In this document: positions 43,129 to 52,580 of the stretch, piece by piece
Position numbering within the stretch: position 1 is the first letter of the stretch
Layout: every line of letters begins with the position of its first letter
Assembly (NCBI RefSeq): GCF_023715145.1
Contig: NZ_JAMBNP010000001.1
Coordinates: 124,001-188,000, forward strand
Direction of reading: 5' to 3'
DNA: 64,000 bases
DNA from: Paenibacillus glycanilyticus
GTDB lineage: Bacteria; Bacillota; Bacilli; Paenibacillales; Paenibacillaceae
Program-made: the position numbers and the translations under genes
The notes under the pieces: model-generated
The model's database searches: none
Seen by the model: only the letters and a program-made list of their open reading frames with translations
Told to the model about the DNA's origin: nothing

Positions 43129-46100
43129 TTAAAACAGCGACAGCTGGTTGGATTCCGGCAGTCCGCGGAAGCAGCCCATCCCTGTTAACACCTCGATTAT
43201 GGTCTTGCTGGCCTTGGATCTTTGCTGGAAATCTTCGATCGACAGGAATTCGCCGGCATCCTTGGAGGCGGCGATATTACGCGCAGCATTCTCTCCGATA
43301 CCGCCAATCGCCGAGAAAGGCGGGATCAGAGATTCTCCGTCAACGATAAACTTCGTCGCATCGGACCGGTACAAATCAATCGGCTTGAAGGAGAAGCCGC
43401 GGGCTGTCATTTCAAGTGCCATTTCCAGTAAAGAGATACTGTTCTTTTCTTTGGTTGTCGCGTTAAAGCCCTTGTCTTCGATCTCGATAATCTTCTTCTG
43501 AATGGCATCGTAACCTTGACAGAGCAGCTCGAGATCAAAGTCCTCCGCGCGTACCGAGAAGTACGTTGCATAATAATGAATCGGATAATACAGCTTGAAA
43601 TAGGCTGTCCGCACCGCGGAAATAACGTAAGCGGCGGCATGCGCCTTCGGGAACATGTACTCGATCCGGAGGCAGGAATCAATGTACCACGCCGGCACTT
43701 TGCAGCGTTTCATCTCTTCGATCCATTCCGGAGTAAGACCTTTGCCTTTACGAACGCTCTCCGTAATCTTGAAGGCGAGACCGGCGTCCATGCCCGCTTT
43801 ATAGATCAGATACAGCATGATATCGTCACGACAGCCGATAACCGTCTTGATGTTGCAGGTTCCTTTTTTGATCAGTTCCTGCGCATTGCCCAGCCATACG
43901 CCGGTACCATGGGAGAGTCCCGAAATCTGAAGCAAATCGGCAAAGGAAGAAGGCTGCGTCTCATGAAGCATCTGGCGGACGAACTTCGTCCCCATCTCCG
44001 GTACGCCGTAAGTAGCAACCGGCGTGCGGATCTTCTCTGGGGAAACTTCCAGCGCTTTGGTCGAGTTGAACATGCTCATGACCTTTGGATCATTCATCGG
44101 TATGGTTGTTGGATCAACGCCAGTCAAGTCCTGGAGCATCCGCATCATCGTCGGGTCGTCATGACCCAGTATATCAAGCTTCAGCAAGTTAGCTTCAAAA
44201 GCGTGATAATCGAAATGCGTCGTCTTCCACTCCGCGTTCACATCATCTGCCGGGTATTGCACCGGAGTTATGTCTTCGACTTCCATATAGTTCGGAACAA
44301 CAACGATACCGCCCGGATGCTGACCTGTACTCCGCTTCACGCCGGTTACGCCGGACGCAAGGCGCGACAGCTCCGCGCTACGCCATGTTTTACTATGATC
44401 CTCGGCATATTTTCGCGCAAAGCCATATCCCGTCTTCTCGGCTACTGTACCAATCGTGCCGGCACGGAATACGCATTTGTCGCCAAACATGATCTTGGTG
44501 AAGTTATGCGCCGTTGGCTGATATTCACCGGAGAAATTAAGATCGATATCGGGAACTTTATCGCCCTTGAACCCGAGGAAGGTCTCAAACGGGATGTCCT
44601 GTCCTTCGCCCTTCATCGGCATGCCGCAATTCGGACAATTCTTGTCCGGCAAGTCAAAACCGCTCGGGACGCTTCCGTCAAGAAACCATTCGCTGTGACG
44701 GCATTCCGGATTCTTGCACAGATAATGCGCAGGAAGCGGATTAACCTCGGATATGCCAAGGAAGGTAGCAACTACGGAGGAACCTACCGAGCCCCTTGAA
44801 CCTACGAGATAGCCATCCGCATTGGATTTCTTAACGAGCTTCTCCGAGATCAAGTAGTTGGCGGAGAAGCCAAACTTGATAATCGGTACAAGCTCCTTCT
44901 CGAGACGGTCGATTACGACCTGCGGGAGATCCTCTCCGTACATCGATTTCGCCGTGTCATAGCATGTCTTCCGGATTTCCTCTTCCGCCCCTTCGATAAT
45001 GGGAGTGAAGAGCTTATCCGGGAACATCTCGAACGGTTCGAACCGATCAGCGAGCTCAACCGTATTCTTGACCACAACCTCATACGCACGGGCCTCGCCA
45101 AGGAAAGCAAACTCCCTCAGCATCTCTTCCGTAGTACGGAAATGAGCATCGGGCTTCCGCAAATCTTTAAGCGGACTGAAGCCGGTGATCCCGTGAATCG
45201 CAATGTCGCGATACAGCTTATCCCGCGGATTCAAATAATGAACGTTTCCTGTTGCGATAACCGGCTTGCCAAGCTCATCGCCAATCTCGCAGATTCTGCG
45301 CATCGCCTGTTCGATTTCAGCGCGGCTGCCAACCAGTCCTTTGTCAACAAGGTGCATATAGAAGTCAACCGGCTGAATTTCAAGCACGTCGTAGAAGCGG
45401 GCTACTTCAAGTGCTTCTTCGTAGGATTTATTAAGAACCGTCTCGAAGAATTCGCCCTTCTCGCAGCCGGAAATGACAAGAATGCCTTCGCGCATGTCGA
45501 CAAGCTTGCTCTTCGGAATACAAGCAACGCGCTTGAAATGCTCGGTATGCGAGATCGACACCATCTTGAACAAATTTTTCTTGCCGGCTGCATTTAACGC
45601 GTAAATATTGCAATGGAATGGCCGGGAATTGGATATATCGAGGCCAACATAATCATTTAATTGATGAAGTCCGGTAATATTTCGTTCTGCCGCATCCCCG
45701 ATCAAACCAAACAATACGCCGCCGAGCGCAACGGAATCGTCCACCGCGCGGTGATGGTTCTCAAGAGATACTTTATATTTAGCGGATAACGTATTAAGAC
45801 GATGATTCTTAAGCGTAGGATGAAGGAATCTTGCGAGCTCCAGCGTATCCAGCACCGGGTTCGTTACTTCCGGCATGCCAATGGATTTCAGGTTCGCTTG
45901 TATGAATCCAATGTCAAATCTGGCATTATGGGCAACCAATATGGAGTCGCCGATAAACTCAACAAACTCTCGAAGCTTCGGCTCAAGCTCCGGCGCATCC
46001 TTGACCATGTCATCGTTGATGTTAGTTAATTGTTGAATATGATAAGGGATTTTCTCATGCGGGTTAATGAAAGTCGAAAAACGATCAATCTCCTTGCCTT

Positions 46101-47445
46101 CGCGCATCCTAACGCCCGCAAGCTCTATAATTTTATTATTAATAATCGACAAGCCCGTTGTCTCAATATCAAATACGATGTATTCCGCTGTTGCCAGCTG
46201 ATCTTCGCGAGGATTAATAACCATCGGCACCGCATCATTAACAACATTGGCTTCAAGGCCGAACAACACCTGTATGCCGTTCTTTTTCGCAGCTTTGAAG
46301 GCTTCGGGATAGCAATGAATATTACTGTGATCCGTAATCGCAACCGCCTTATGCCCCCACTTGGCCGCCATCTTCACATACTCGCCTATCGGCGTTACCG
46401 CATCCATGGCGCTCATCGTGGAGTGTAGATGGAATTCTACTCGCTTTTCTTCCGCATTGTCTTTGCGGTCCGGCGGTGAGGAAATCTCCTGAAGGTCGTT
46501 AGGTATCATAATGAGTTCAGGCTCTTGCATAAAGCGGTCATAATCGACCTTGCCTCGTGCCTTCACCCATTTGCCGTTAGACAGCAGGTTGAGGATTTTC
46601 ACGTCTTCCTTCGTCTTGGCAAACACCTTCATCGCCATCGAGTCGGTGAAGTCCGTTATGTTAAAGGTGAACAAGGTCATTCCGTTGCGGAGCTCTTTCA
46701 CCTCTAGGCCAAACACTGCGCCTTGTACCGTGATCTTCTTCTCTTCTTCCCGAATGTTCATCAGAGGAGTAGGCTCATCCCGGATATCATAACCCATCGC
46801 CAACTTGACAGGATCTTCGCCGCCTTCACCTTCGCTTGGTTCAGATGCGACGCTTTCCATGATCTGAATGACGGCTTCCCGTTCCGCTTGATCGCGCTTC
46901 TGCTGGAACTCTTCATAGACATCCTGTCTAGCCTGCTCGCCCACTTCCATCTTCACCCGGTAGGTACGGTCGAAGGTACGCTCGTAAAAGCTGCTAATTG
47001 CCTCGTCTATCCGCTTCTTCTTGGCAAGCTCTAGCCCCATGCCATCAAGCAGCGATACCGTAATCATATCGTTTGCCGGCTCCATGCCTGCTTTGCTCAA
47101 CCATCCGTTAACCGATGGATTCTCCTGCTGCACCCACTCTAGGAACAGAGGCCAGTATTCGCGGGCAATATCAATTGGTGGTACGCTCTCGTCATAAAGA
47201 AGGCGGAAGGAGGTGTCGGCTATATGCGAAAATTTCATGTTAACGGCTTGAGTCAGCGCCATAAAGGCCTTATAAGGAACTAAAGACGTTTTGCGGATGC
47301 AAAACGTCCATTTTCTGTTGCTTTTCCCTACAATGACTTGTTCAATAAAGCCGTCTTTGTAGTAAGAATTAATTATTTCGAGCGGCAGCCCCGCTTGCTG
47401 CATAAGCAGCTCAAAGCGCTGCCGGTTGTCTCCGGTTTGGCTCAT
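43129..47445 (-). CDS. polC: DNA polymerase III alpha subunit, PolC type
   Basis: Replicative polymerase of low-GC Gram-positives, with a built-in proofreading exonuclease. About 1438 residues: N-terminal domains, an OB fold (about 235-320), PHP (EFHLHSTMSAMDAVTP, AITDHSN), a DEDD exonuclease inserted in PHP (YIVFDIETTGLSI, about 420; AHNARFDIGFI; HRAVDDSVALGG), a zinc-binding segment (CKNPECRHSEWFLDGS, CPNCGMPM) and the polymerase catalytic region with PDIDLNFSGEYQ. ATG 47445 is taken; a TTG three codons earlier sits only three bases from GGAG, so the exact start is open. Follows proS as in Bacillus. Confidence 0.98.
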   Translation of the reverse strand: MSQTGDNRQRFELLMQQAGLPLEIINSYYKDGFIEQVIVGKSNRKWTFCIRKTSLVPYKAFMALTQAVNMKFSHIADTSFRLLYDESVPPIDIAREYWPLFLEWVQQENPSVNGWLSKAGMEPANDMITVSLLDGMGLELAKKKRIDEAISSFYERTFDRTYRVKMEVGEQARQDVYEEFQQKRDQAEREAVIQIMESVASEPSEGEGGEDPVKLAMGYDIRDEPTPLMNIREEEKKITVQGAVFGLEVKELRNGMTLFTFNITDFTDSMAMKVFAKTKEDVKILNLLSNGKWVKARGKVDYDRFMQEPELIMIPNDLQEISSPPDRKDNAEEKRVEFHLHSTMSAMDAVTPIGEYVKMAAKWGHKAVAITDHSNIHCYPEAFKAAKKNGIQVLFGLEANVVNDAVPMVINPREDQLATAEYIVFDIETTGLSIINNKIIELAGVRMREGKEIDRFSTFINPHEKIPYHIQQLTNINDDMVKDAPELEPKLREFVEFIGDSILVAHNARFDIGFIQANLKSIGMPEVTNPVLDTLELARFLHPTLKNHRLNTLSAKYKVSLENHHRAVDDSVALGGVLFGLIGDAAERNITGLHQLNDYVGLDISNSRPFHCNIYALNAAGKKNLFKMVSISHTEHFKRVACIPKSKLVDMREGILVISGCEKGEFFETVLNKSYEEALEVARFYDVLEIQPVDFYMHLVDKGLVGSRAEIEQAMRRICEIGDELGKPVIATGNVHYLNPRDKLYRDIAIHGITGFSPLKDLRKPDAHFRTTEEMLREFAFLGEARAYEVVVKNTVELADRFEPFEMFPDKLFTPIIEGAEEEIRKTCYDTAKSMYGEDLPQVVIDRLEKELVPIIKFGFSANYLISEKLVKKSNADGYLVGSRGSVGSSVVATFLGISEVNPLPAHYLCKNPECRHSEWFLDGSVPSGFDLPDKNCPNCGMPMKGEGQDIPFETFLGFKGDKVPDIDLNFSGEYQPTAHNFTKIMFGDKCVFRAGTIGTVAEKTGYGFARKYAEDHSKTWRSAELSRLASGVTGVKRSTGQHPGGIVVVPNYMEVEDITPVQYPADDVNAEWKTTHFDYHAFEANLLKLDILGHDDPTMMRMLQDLTGVDPTTIPMNDPKVMSMFNSTKALEVSPEKIRTPVATYGVPEMGTKFVRQMLHETQPSSFADLLQISGLSHGTGVWLGNAQELIKKGTCNIKTVIGCRDDIMLYLIYKAGMDAGLAFKITESVRKGKGLTPEWIEEMKRCKVPAWYIDSCLRIEYMFPKAHAAAYVISAVRTAYFKLYYPIHYYATYFSVRAEDFDLELLCQGYDAIQKKIIEIEDKGFNATTKEKNSISLLEMALEMTARGFSFKPIDLYRSDATKFIVDGESLIPPFSAIGGIGENAARNIAASKDAGEFLSIEDFQQRSKASKTIIEVLTGMGCFRGLPESNQLSLF

Positions 47446-47487
47446 GGCAATCAATCACTCCTAAACGATCCAATCCGATCGATGCTA

Positions 47488-48936
47488 TTAGTAGGCACGT
47501 GCAAAAACGACTGTGTGCTCCGCATGATCACCGCATACGAGACATTTGCTTTTCTTCTTCTCCGGTTCGAATGGAATGTTACGGCTTGTCGCGCCTGTCT
47601 CTTCCTTCACTTGCTTCTCGCAAGCGGCGGAACCGCACCAGCCAGCCAATACAAATCCACGCTTCTCTTCCATCGAAGCTTTCATCTCGTCAAGCGTATC
47701 TACATCATAGAAATTATCTTCACGGAATTTCTTTGCTTTCTCGTACATGTCGCGCTGAATATCGGCAAGCATCGTCTCGATTTCAGCAAGCAGATTATCC
47801 TGAAGAACGATACGTTTCTCACCGCTGACGCGCGATACGAGAACAACTTGTCCATTTTCCATATCACGAGGTCCAAGCTCCAGACGAAGCGGAACGCCGC
47901 GCATCTCGTATTCGTTGAATTTCCAGCCTGGACTCACGTCCGAACGGTCGTCAACTTTCACGCGAATTCCGGCTTTCTTCAGCTCGGCATAAAGCTCGTC
48001 TACCCGGCCAACCACTTGCTCGCGGGTCTTAGCCGGACCGATTGGAATCATTATGACTTGTGTTGGTGCAACCTTAGGAGGCAATGCCAGACCGCGGTCG
48101 TCACCATGAACCATAATCATAGCACCAATCAGACGCGTACTCACGCCCCAAGATGTGGTATGAGCGAACTGAAGCGTATTCTCGCGGTCCAGGTATTTAA
48201 TATCAAAAGCTACGGCAAATTTGGTGCCAAGATAATGGGAAGTACCGGCTTGTACCGCTTTGCCGTCTTTCATCATCGCTTCGATGGAATAGGTGTTCAC
48301 GGCACCCGCGAAACGCTCGGAAGGTGTCTTCTCCCCTTCAATCACCGGGATAGCGAGGAACTCTTCTACGAATTCCCGGTATACCTTGAGCATTCTCATC
48401 GTCTCTTCGCGAGCTTCGTCCTCGGTCTCGTGAGCGGTATGACCCTCTTGCCACAAGAATTCGCTAGTGCGAAGGAACGGCAGCGTACGCTTCTCCCAGC
48501 GTACAACGTTCGCCCATTGGTTAATCAAGAGCGGAAGATCGCGGTACGATTGAATCCATTTGGCATACATATGGCCAAACATCGTTTCCGAGGTCGGTCG
48601 GATCGCCAGACGCTCTTCCAGCTTCTCGCCTGCTGCTTCGGTTACCCAGGGCAGCTCGGGATTAAAGCCTTCGACATGCTCCTTCTCCTTCTGGAAGAAG
48701 CTCTCCGGAATAAAGAGCGGGAAATAAGCGTTGCGGTGGCCGGTTTCCTTGAAACGGCGGTCCAGATCGCGCTGAATATTTTCCCACAGCTCATAGCCTT
48801 CGGGGCGGAACACGATACAGCCGCGAACCGGCGAATAATCCATGAGCTCCGCTTTTTTAATAACATCGATATACCATCTTGAGAAATCTTCACCTTGTGG
48901 CGTAATTTCGGTAACAAATTGTTTATCCTTAGACAT
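47488..48936 (-). CDS. proS: Prolyl-tRNA synthetase, archaeal/eukaryal type
   Basis: Charges tRNA-Pro. The 482-residue protein is the short class II form without the bacterial editing insertion: motif 2 region QWANVVRWEKRTLPFLRTSEFLWQEGHTAHE, motif 3 GDDRGLALPPKVAP, the anticodon domain, then a C-terminal zinc-like domain (GWCGSAACEKQ, KCLVCGDHAEH) ending in the typical terminal tyrosine (VVFARAY). B. subtilis has the 560-residue bacterial type at this same place. The ATG at 48936 (MSKDKQFVTEITPQGEDF) follows rseP by seven bases; its ribosome site is weak, suggesting coupling. Confidence 0.95.
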   Translation of the reverse strand: MSKDKQFVTEITPQGEDFSRWYIDVIKKAELMDYSPVRGCIVFRPEGYELWENIQRDLDRRFKETGHRNAYFPLFIPESFFQKEKEHVEGFNPELPWVTEAAGEKLEERLAIRPTSETMFGHMYAKWIQSYRDLPLLINQWANVVRWEKRTLPFLRTSEFLWQEGHTAHETEDEAREETMRMLKVYREFVEEFLAIPVIEGEKTPSERFAGAVNTYSIEAMMKDGKAVQAGTSHYLGTKFAVAFDIKYLDRENTLQFAHTTSWGVSTRLIGAMIMVHGDDRGLALPPKVAPTQVIMIPIGPAKTREQVVGRVDELYAELKKAGIRVKVDDRSDVSPGWKFNEYEMRGVPLRLELGPRDMENGQVVLVSRVSGEKRIVLQDNLLAEIETMLADIQRDMYEKAKKFREDNFYDVDTLDEMKASMEEKRGFVLAGWCGSAACEKQVKEETGATSRNIPFEPEKKKSKCLVCGDHAEHTVVFARAY

Positions 48937-48943
48937 AACCGAC

Positions 48944-50209
48944 TTATGGCTCCCCTCGTACCAATCGCAAAATATCATTGTAAGTCACCACAAGCATCAG
49001 CAGCATAATCAAGGCAAAGCCGATGAAGTGGACCATGCTTTCCCGGTTCGGATTAACCGGACGCCCGCGTACTGCCTCGAGACCGAGGAAGATAAGCCTG
49101 CTGCCATCAAGCGCGGGAATCGGCAGCAAGTTGAATATCCCTAAATACAGGCTTAACAAAGCCGTCCAAGACGTCAGATCCGTAATCCCCTTGCGGGCAA
49201 TTTCACTCGTCATTTCCGCCGTGCGGACCGGTCCGCCCAGATCGTCCAGCTTGAAGTCGCCGATGATGATCTTCTTGAAGCCTTCAAATATGCTGATGGT
49301 CATCGACTTCATCAGCTTGGCAGCACCCGTGATGGTCTCGCCGACCGTTGCGCTGCGGAACTGGTATGCCGCCGTGATGCCAACCTTGCCTACGCCTTGA
49401 TCATCTGCGACCGGCGTCAGTTTGATTGGCTGAAGCACACCATTGCGAATGACGTTCAATTGAATGGCCTTGCCCGCAGACGCTCCGATGATATCAATCA
49501 TTTTGTCATAATCGGTACCGATCTTGACTCCGTTAACCGTATCAATCAAGTCGCCTTGCTGCAATTGAGCCTGCTCAGCCGGCATTCCTTTGGATACCTT
49601 GTCAACAAGCAAGCCTTGCGGCGTACCTGCCAGCTGTATGTATACCATGAACAAAATAAACGCGAGCACAAAGTTCATCAGCGGGCCGGCAAAAATCGAC
49701 AACGCGCGCGCGCCAACCGATTTGCTTCCGAATTGACGGTCAATCGGAGCAATTTGCGTTTCTTTCCCTCTCGAAATAAGAAGCGCTGTAGGATGAACGG
49801 AGAAACGTTCATGATCTCCCTCGACATCAAGGGCTACGAACAAATCCTTCTCCAGATCAATTCCGGTCACTTCGCCGCGAACAACACCGCTTCGCTCATC
49901 CAGCCGATCGAGATAAATCCGGGTAATCTGGTTGTTCTTAACCCGAACAGCTACCGTTTGGCCAACAGTAACGTCTACAATTTCCGGATCCTCGCCTGCC
50001 ATGCGGACAAAGCCGCCTGCCGGCACGAGCCTCAGCGTAAACCGCGTTTCACCGCGCTTGATTGAGAATAGTTTAGGTCCAAAGCCGATGGCAAATTCCC
50101 GAACCAATATCCCAGCGCGTTTGGCGAAGTAATAATGTCCCCATTCATGAATGGTTACAATGACAAAAAATACGAGCACGGTCATAAATATGACCCGAAT
50201 CATCTCCAT
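48944..50209 (-). CDS. rseP: Site-2 intramembrane metalloprotease RseP (RasP/YluC)
   Basis: Cleaves transmembrane segments of regulatory and secreted-protein remnants such as anti-sigma factors. It has HEWGH zinc motif in the first helix (VIVTIHEWGHYYFAKRAGI, about 18-36), a PDZ domain (about 185-270), and the LDG motif in NLLPIPALDGSRLIF near residue 375. Four transmembrane segments. The region between residues 65 and 160 is an extended, soluble-looking insert similar to that of B. subtilis. ATG at 50209 follows AGGAGG by six bases. In the dxr-rseP-proS-polC run. Confidence 0.95.
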   Translation of the reverse strand: MEMIRVIFMTVLVFFVIVTIHEWGHYYFAKRAGILVREFAIGFGPKLFSIKRGETRFTLRLVPAGGFVRMAGEDPEIVDVTVGQTVAVRVKNNQITRIYLDRLDERSGVVRGEVTGIDLEKDLFVALDVEGDHERFSVHPTALLISRGKETQIAPIDRQFGSKSVGARALSIFAGPLMNFVLAFILFMVYIQLAGTPQGLLVDKVSKGMPAEQAQLQQGDLIDTVNGVKIGTDYDKMIDIIGASAGKAIQLNVIRNGVLQPIKLTPVADDQGVGKVGITAAYQFRSATVGETITGAAKLMKSMTISIFEGFKKIIIGDFKLDDLGGPVRTAEMTSEIARKGITDLTSWTALLSLYLGIFNLLPIPALDGSRLIFLGLEAVRGRPVNPNRESMVHFIGFALIMLLMLVVTYNDILRLVRGEP

Positions 50210-50295
50210 AGCGAGCCTCCTGTTCGTAACGGCCTGTACATAGATTATCATTATTCTCCCGTACGATACAAGAGAACCGCAGGTTACTGCAAAAG

Positions 50296-51435
50296 CTAGA
50301 TGGCCGCTGCCTCTTTACGAGCCCAGGCATCAATTTCTGCTATCGCCTGCAAATCGTTAACTGCAGTTACCGAGTGGCGCTCAAGAACGCGCTCCAGCAC
50401 TCGCTCAATGCCTAAGAAATCAATCTCCCCGTTAAGAAAACGGGCTACTGCAACTTCATTGGCCGCATTAAACACCGTTGGCGCGGATTGTCCTGCCCGG
50501 CCGCAATCAAATGCAAGCTTCAGGCAAGGGTATCTTGCAAAATCCATCTCGCGGAAATGAATCTTTCCGATAGCCGCTAGATCTATCCGCCCTGTTGGAG
50601 TCGGCCGGCGCTCCGGATAAGTCAGCGCATATTGAATGGGCACGCGCATGTCCGGCAAGCCCATTTGAGCGATCACGCTGTTGTCGCTGTACTCCACAAA
50701 CGAATGAATGATACTCTCCGGATGGATCAGCACCTTGATTTGATCATACGTTACATCAAAGAGCCATCTTGCCTCGATAACTTCGAGGCCTTTGTTGACC
50801 ATGGTCGCAGAGTCGATTGTAATCTTGGCTCCCATCGACCAGTTCGGATGGTTTAAAGCTTCAGCGACCGTTACCCCCTCCAACTGCTCTCGGGTACGGT
50901 CCCGGAATGATCCGCCGGATGCGGTTAGCGTAAGCTGCTGAAGGGCCTTAAGATCCTCCCCATTCAAGCATTGGAATATCGCGGAATGCTCGCTGTCAAC
51001 AGGAATAATCGAAACACCCTTCAGTCTGGCACGCTCCATCACAATATGGCCGGCTGTCACAAGCGTTTCTTTATTCGCGAGCGCAATTGTCTTGCCCGCG
51101 TCAATCGCCGCAAGAGTTGCGGGCAAGCCGCGGCTGCCCACAATTGCCGTTACAACCACGTCCGCATCATTATTCGCCGCGGTTTCTACAAGCCCTTCTT
51201 CGCCATACAGCACCTGGATGCCGGAAGGCAATTCGGCCTTCGCCTGCTCCGCCAATTCCTTATTGCCAAGGCAGACCACGGATGGTCGGAATTGCTTCGC
51301 CTGCTCAATCAGCAATGGCAGGTTATTGCCTGCCGACAAGCCGACTACCTGGTAACGCTCCGGGTCATTGGCGATGACTTCGAGCGTCTGGGTGCCGATG
51401 GAGCCGGTGGAGCCTAATATGGTGATTTTTTTCAT
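50296..51435 (-). CDS. dxr: 1-deoxy-D-xylulose-5-phosphate reductoisomerase
   Basis: Second step of the MEP isoprenoid pathway, NADPH-dependent. Evidence: KKITILGSTGSIGTQTLEV at the N-terminus, IALANKETLVTAG, IPVDSEHSAIFQCL with the metal-binding Asp/Glu, TASGGSFRD, HPNWSMGAKITIDSATMVNKGLE. The 379 residues are standard. ATG at 51435 has AGGAGG six bases upstream; an ATG 22 codons earlier is rejected. Product feeds UppS (also in this window) for undecaprenyl phosphate. Confidence 0.97.
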   Translation of the reverse strand: MKKITILGSTGSIGTQTLEVIANDPERYQVVGLSAGNNLPLLIEQAKQFRPSVVCLGNKELAEQAKAELPSGIQVLYGEEGLVETAANNDADVVVTAIVGSRGLPATLAAIDAGKTIALANKETLVTAGHIVMERARLKGVSIIPVDSEHSAIFQCLNGEDLKALQQLTLTASGGSFRDRTREQLEGVTVAEALNHPNWSMGAKITIDSATMVNKGLEVIEARWLFDVTYDQIKVLIHPESIIHSFVEYSDNSVIAQMGLPDMRVPIQYALTYPERRPTPTGRIDLAAIGKIHFREMDFARYPCLKLAFDCGRAGQSAPTVFNAANEVAVARFLNGEIDFLGIERVLERVLERHSVTAVNDLQAIAEIDAWARKEAAAI

Positions 51436-51759
51436 GGATTCCTCCTGGAACTCATTTGATGCTTGTTCATGCTCGGTGGTTTCGCTGCGCAAAAGTGTCA
51501 TGGCTTCAATCGCTGTTGTCCACGAATTTCTTCATCTCAGCTGCTAAGCGGTTGAAATTCTTGGACAAAGGCGAACACTGCGTTTCTCAACCATGACTCT
51601 TTCGCTCCGCTCAATCCTCGCACTTGCGCGAGCACGCAAGTCATTCCTTCCAAGTCGGAATGACGGGAAAGAAAAGATGGAGACAGTGCGGAAAACGTTA
51701 TGAACATGTCAGTATCTCCATGTTCTTGGTTATCCACACCGGTATATTTCTAAATTTGT
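51436..51759. other. 324-base gap with four consecutive inverted repeats
   Basis: Between cdsA and dxr no convincing gene is seen. In 51516-51725 there are four stems: TTGTCCA-c-GAATTTC with GAAATTC-t-TGGACAA (51516-51530/51554-51568), ACTTGCG/CGCAAGT (51622-51641), GTCATTCC/GGAATGAC (51640-51664) and GAACATG/CATGTTC (51702-51725). None has a T run. A 66-codon open frame on the minus strand (51537-51737) has no ribosome site and is probably a by-product. Candidate structured RNA leader of dxr or remnant of a small mobile repeat. Confidence 0.6.
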
Positions 51760-52554
51760 TTATGTAGGTAACAAATCGGTTAAGATCAAAAGCGGGAACA
51801 CGATAATCCAACTGTCGAAACGGTCGAGTACACCACCGTGGCCCGGTAAAATAGAGCCGGAATCTTTGATGTTGCGGACACGTTTGTATGCCGATTGGAT
51901 AAGGTCTCCCAGTTGTCCGGCTACCGCCACGATAAGTCCGATCAGCAAGGCAGTGGCAATCCCGATGATATCGGGAGCGCTGATAGCGAAGATGAGCGCC
52001 GCAATAACGGACAGCACAACACCGCCTACAGATCCTTCAATCGTCTTGTTCGGGCTTATAGACGGCCATAGCTTATGCTTGCCCATCGACCGTCCAACGA
52101 AATAAGCACCAGCATCAGAAGCAACGTTGCAAGTAATAATAAGGAATGACCAGAAGATGCCGTGATGCGCTAGATCCCTGACCGCATACATCGAGCTGAA
52201 GCCATATCCTACATATAAAGCGCCTAACAACATAAGCGAGGCGCCATCGAGGGTTATTTTGTTTTTGGTGAATACCGTTACTGCCAAAAGCAAGAAAGCC
52301 AAAATCCAAAGAACGGTAATCGCAGAGGGTGATTCTACGCCCATAAGCTTCCATGGAAGCACGAACAACAGCACACCGGCATAACCAAGCAAAGATGCTG
52401 GCTCATTCCATGTGTGCCCGTTCATTTTCGTATACTCGTTAAACCCAAGCAAAGCGAGCAATACCAGCGTAGCTGCATAAAACCAACTGCCGGCAAGAAG
52501 CAATGCGACAAAAGCCGCGCCGGCAAGCAGTCCCCAAATGATTCTCTGTTTCAA
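51760..52554 (-). CDS. cdsA: Phosphatidate cytidylyltransferase
   Basis: Makes CDP-diacylglycerol, precursor of all phospholipids. The 264-residue membrane protein (about eight helices) ends with the signature S-x2-K-R-x4-K-D-S-G-x3-P-G-H-G-G-x2-D-R-x-D (SAYKRVRNIKDSGSILPGHGG onward). It lies 26 bases after uppS, the common uppS-cdsA pair. PgsA in this window uses its product. Confidence 0.96.
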   Translation of the reverse strand: MKQRIIWGLLAGAAFVALLLAGSWFYAATLVLLALLGFNEYTKMNGHTWNEPASLLGYAGVLLFVLPWKLMGVESPSAITVLWILAFLLLAVTVFTKNKITLDGASLMLLGALYVGYGFSSMYAVRDLAHHGIFWSFLIITCNVASDAGAYFVGRSMGKHKLWPSISPNKTIEGSVGGVVLSVIAALIFAISAPDIIGIATALLIGLIVAVAGQLGDLIQSAYKRVRNIKDSGSILPGHGGVLDRFDSWIIVFPLLILTDLLPT

Positions 52555-52580
52555 GTGATGGTCACTCTCCGTTATCGATG

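Noticed and set aside
48937..48943. T-box leader before proS
   Set aside because: proS starts seven bases after the rseP stop, leaving no room for a T-box.
51537..51737. 66-codon open frame in the cdsA-dxr gap
   Set aside because: No Shine-Dalgarno site, unusual composition, and it runs through the arms of inverted repeats.
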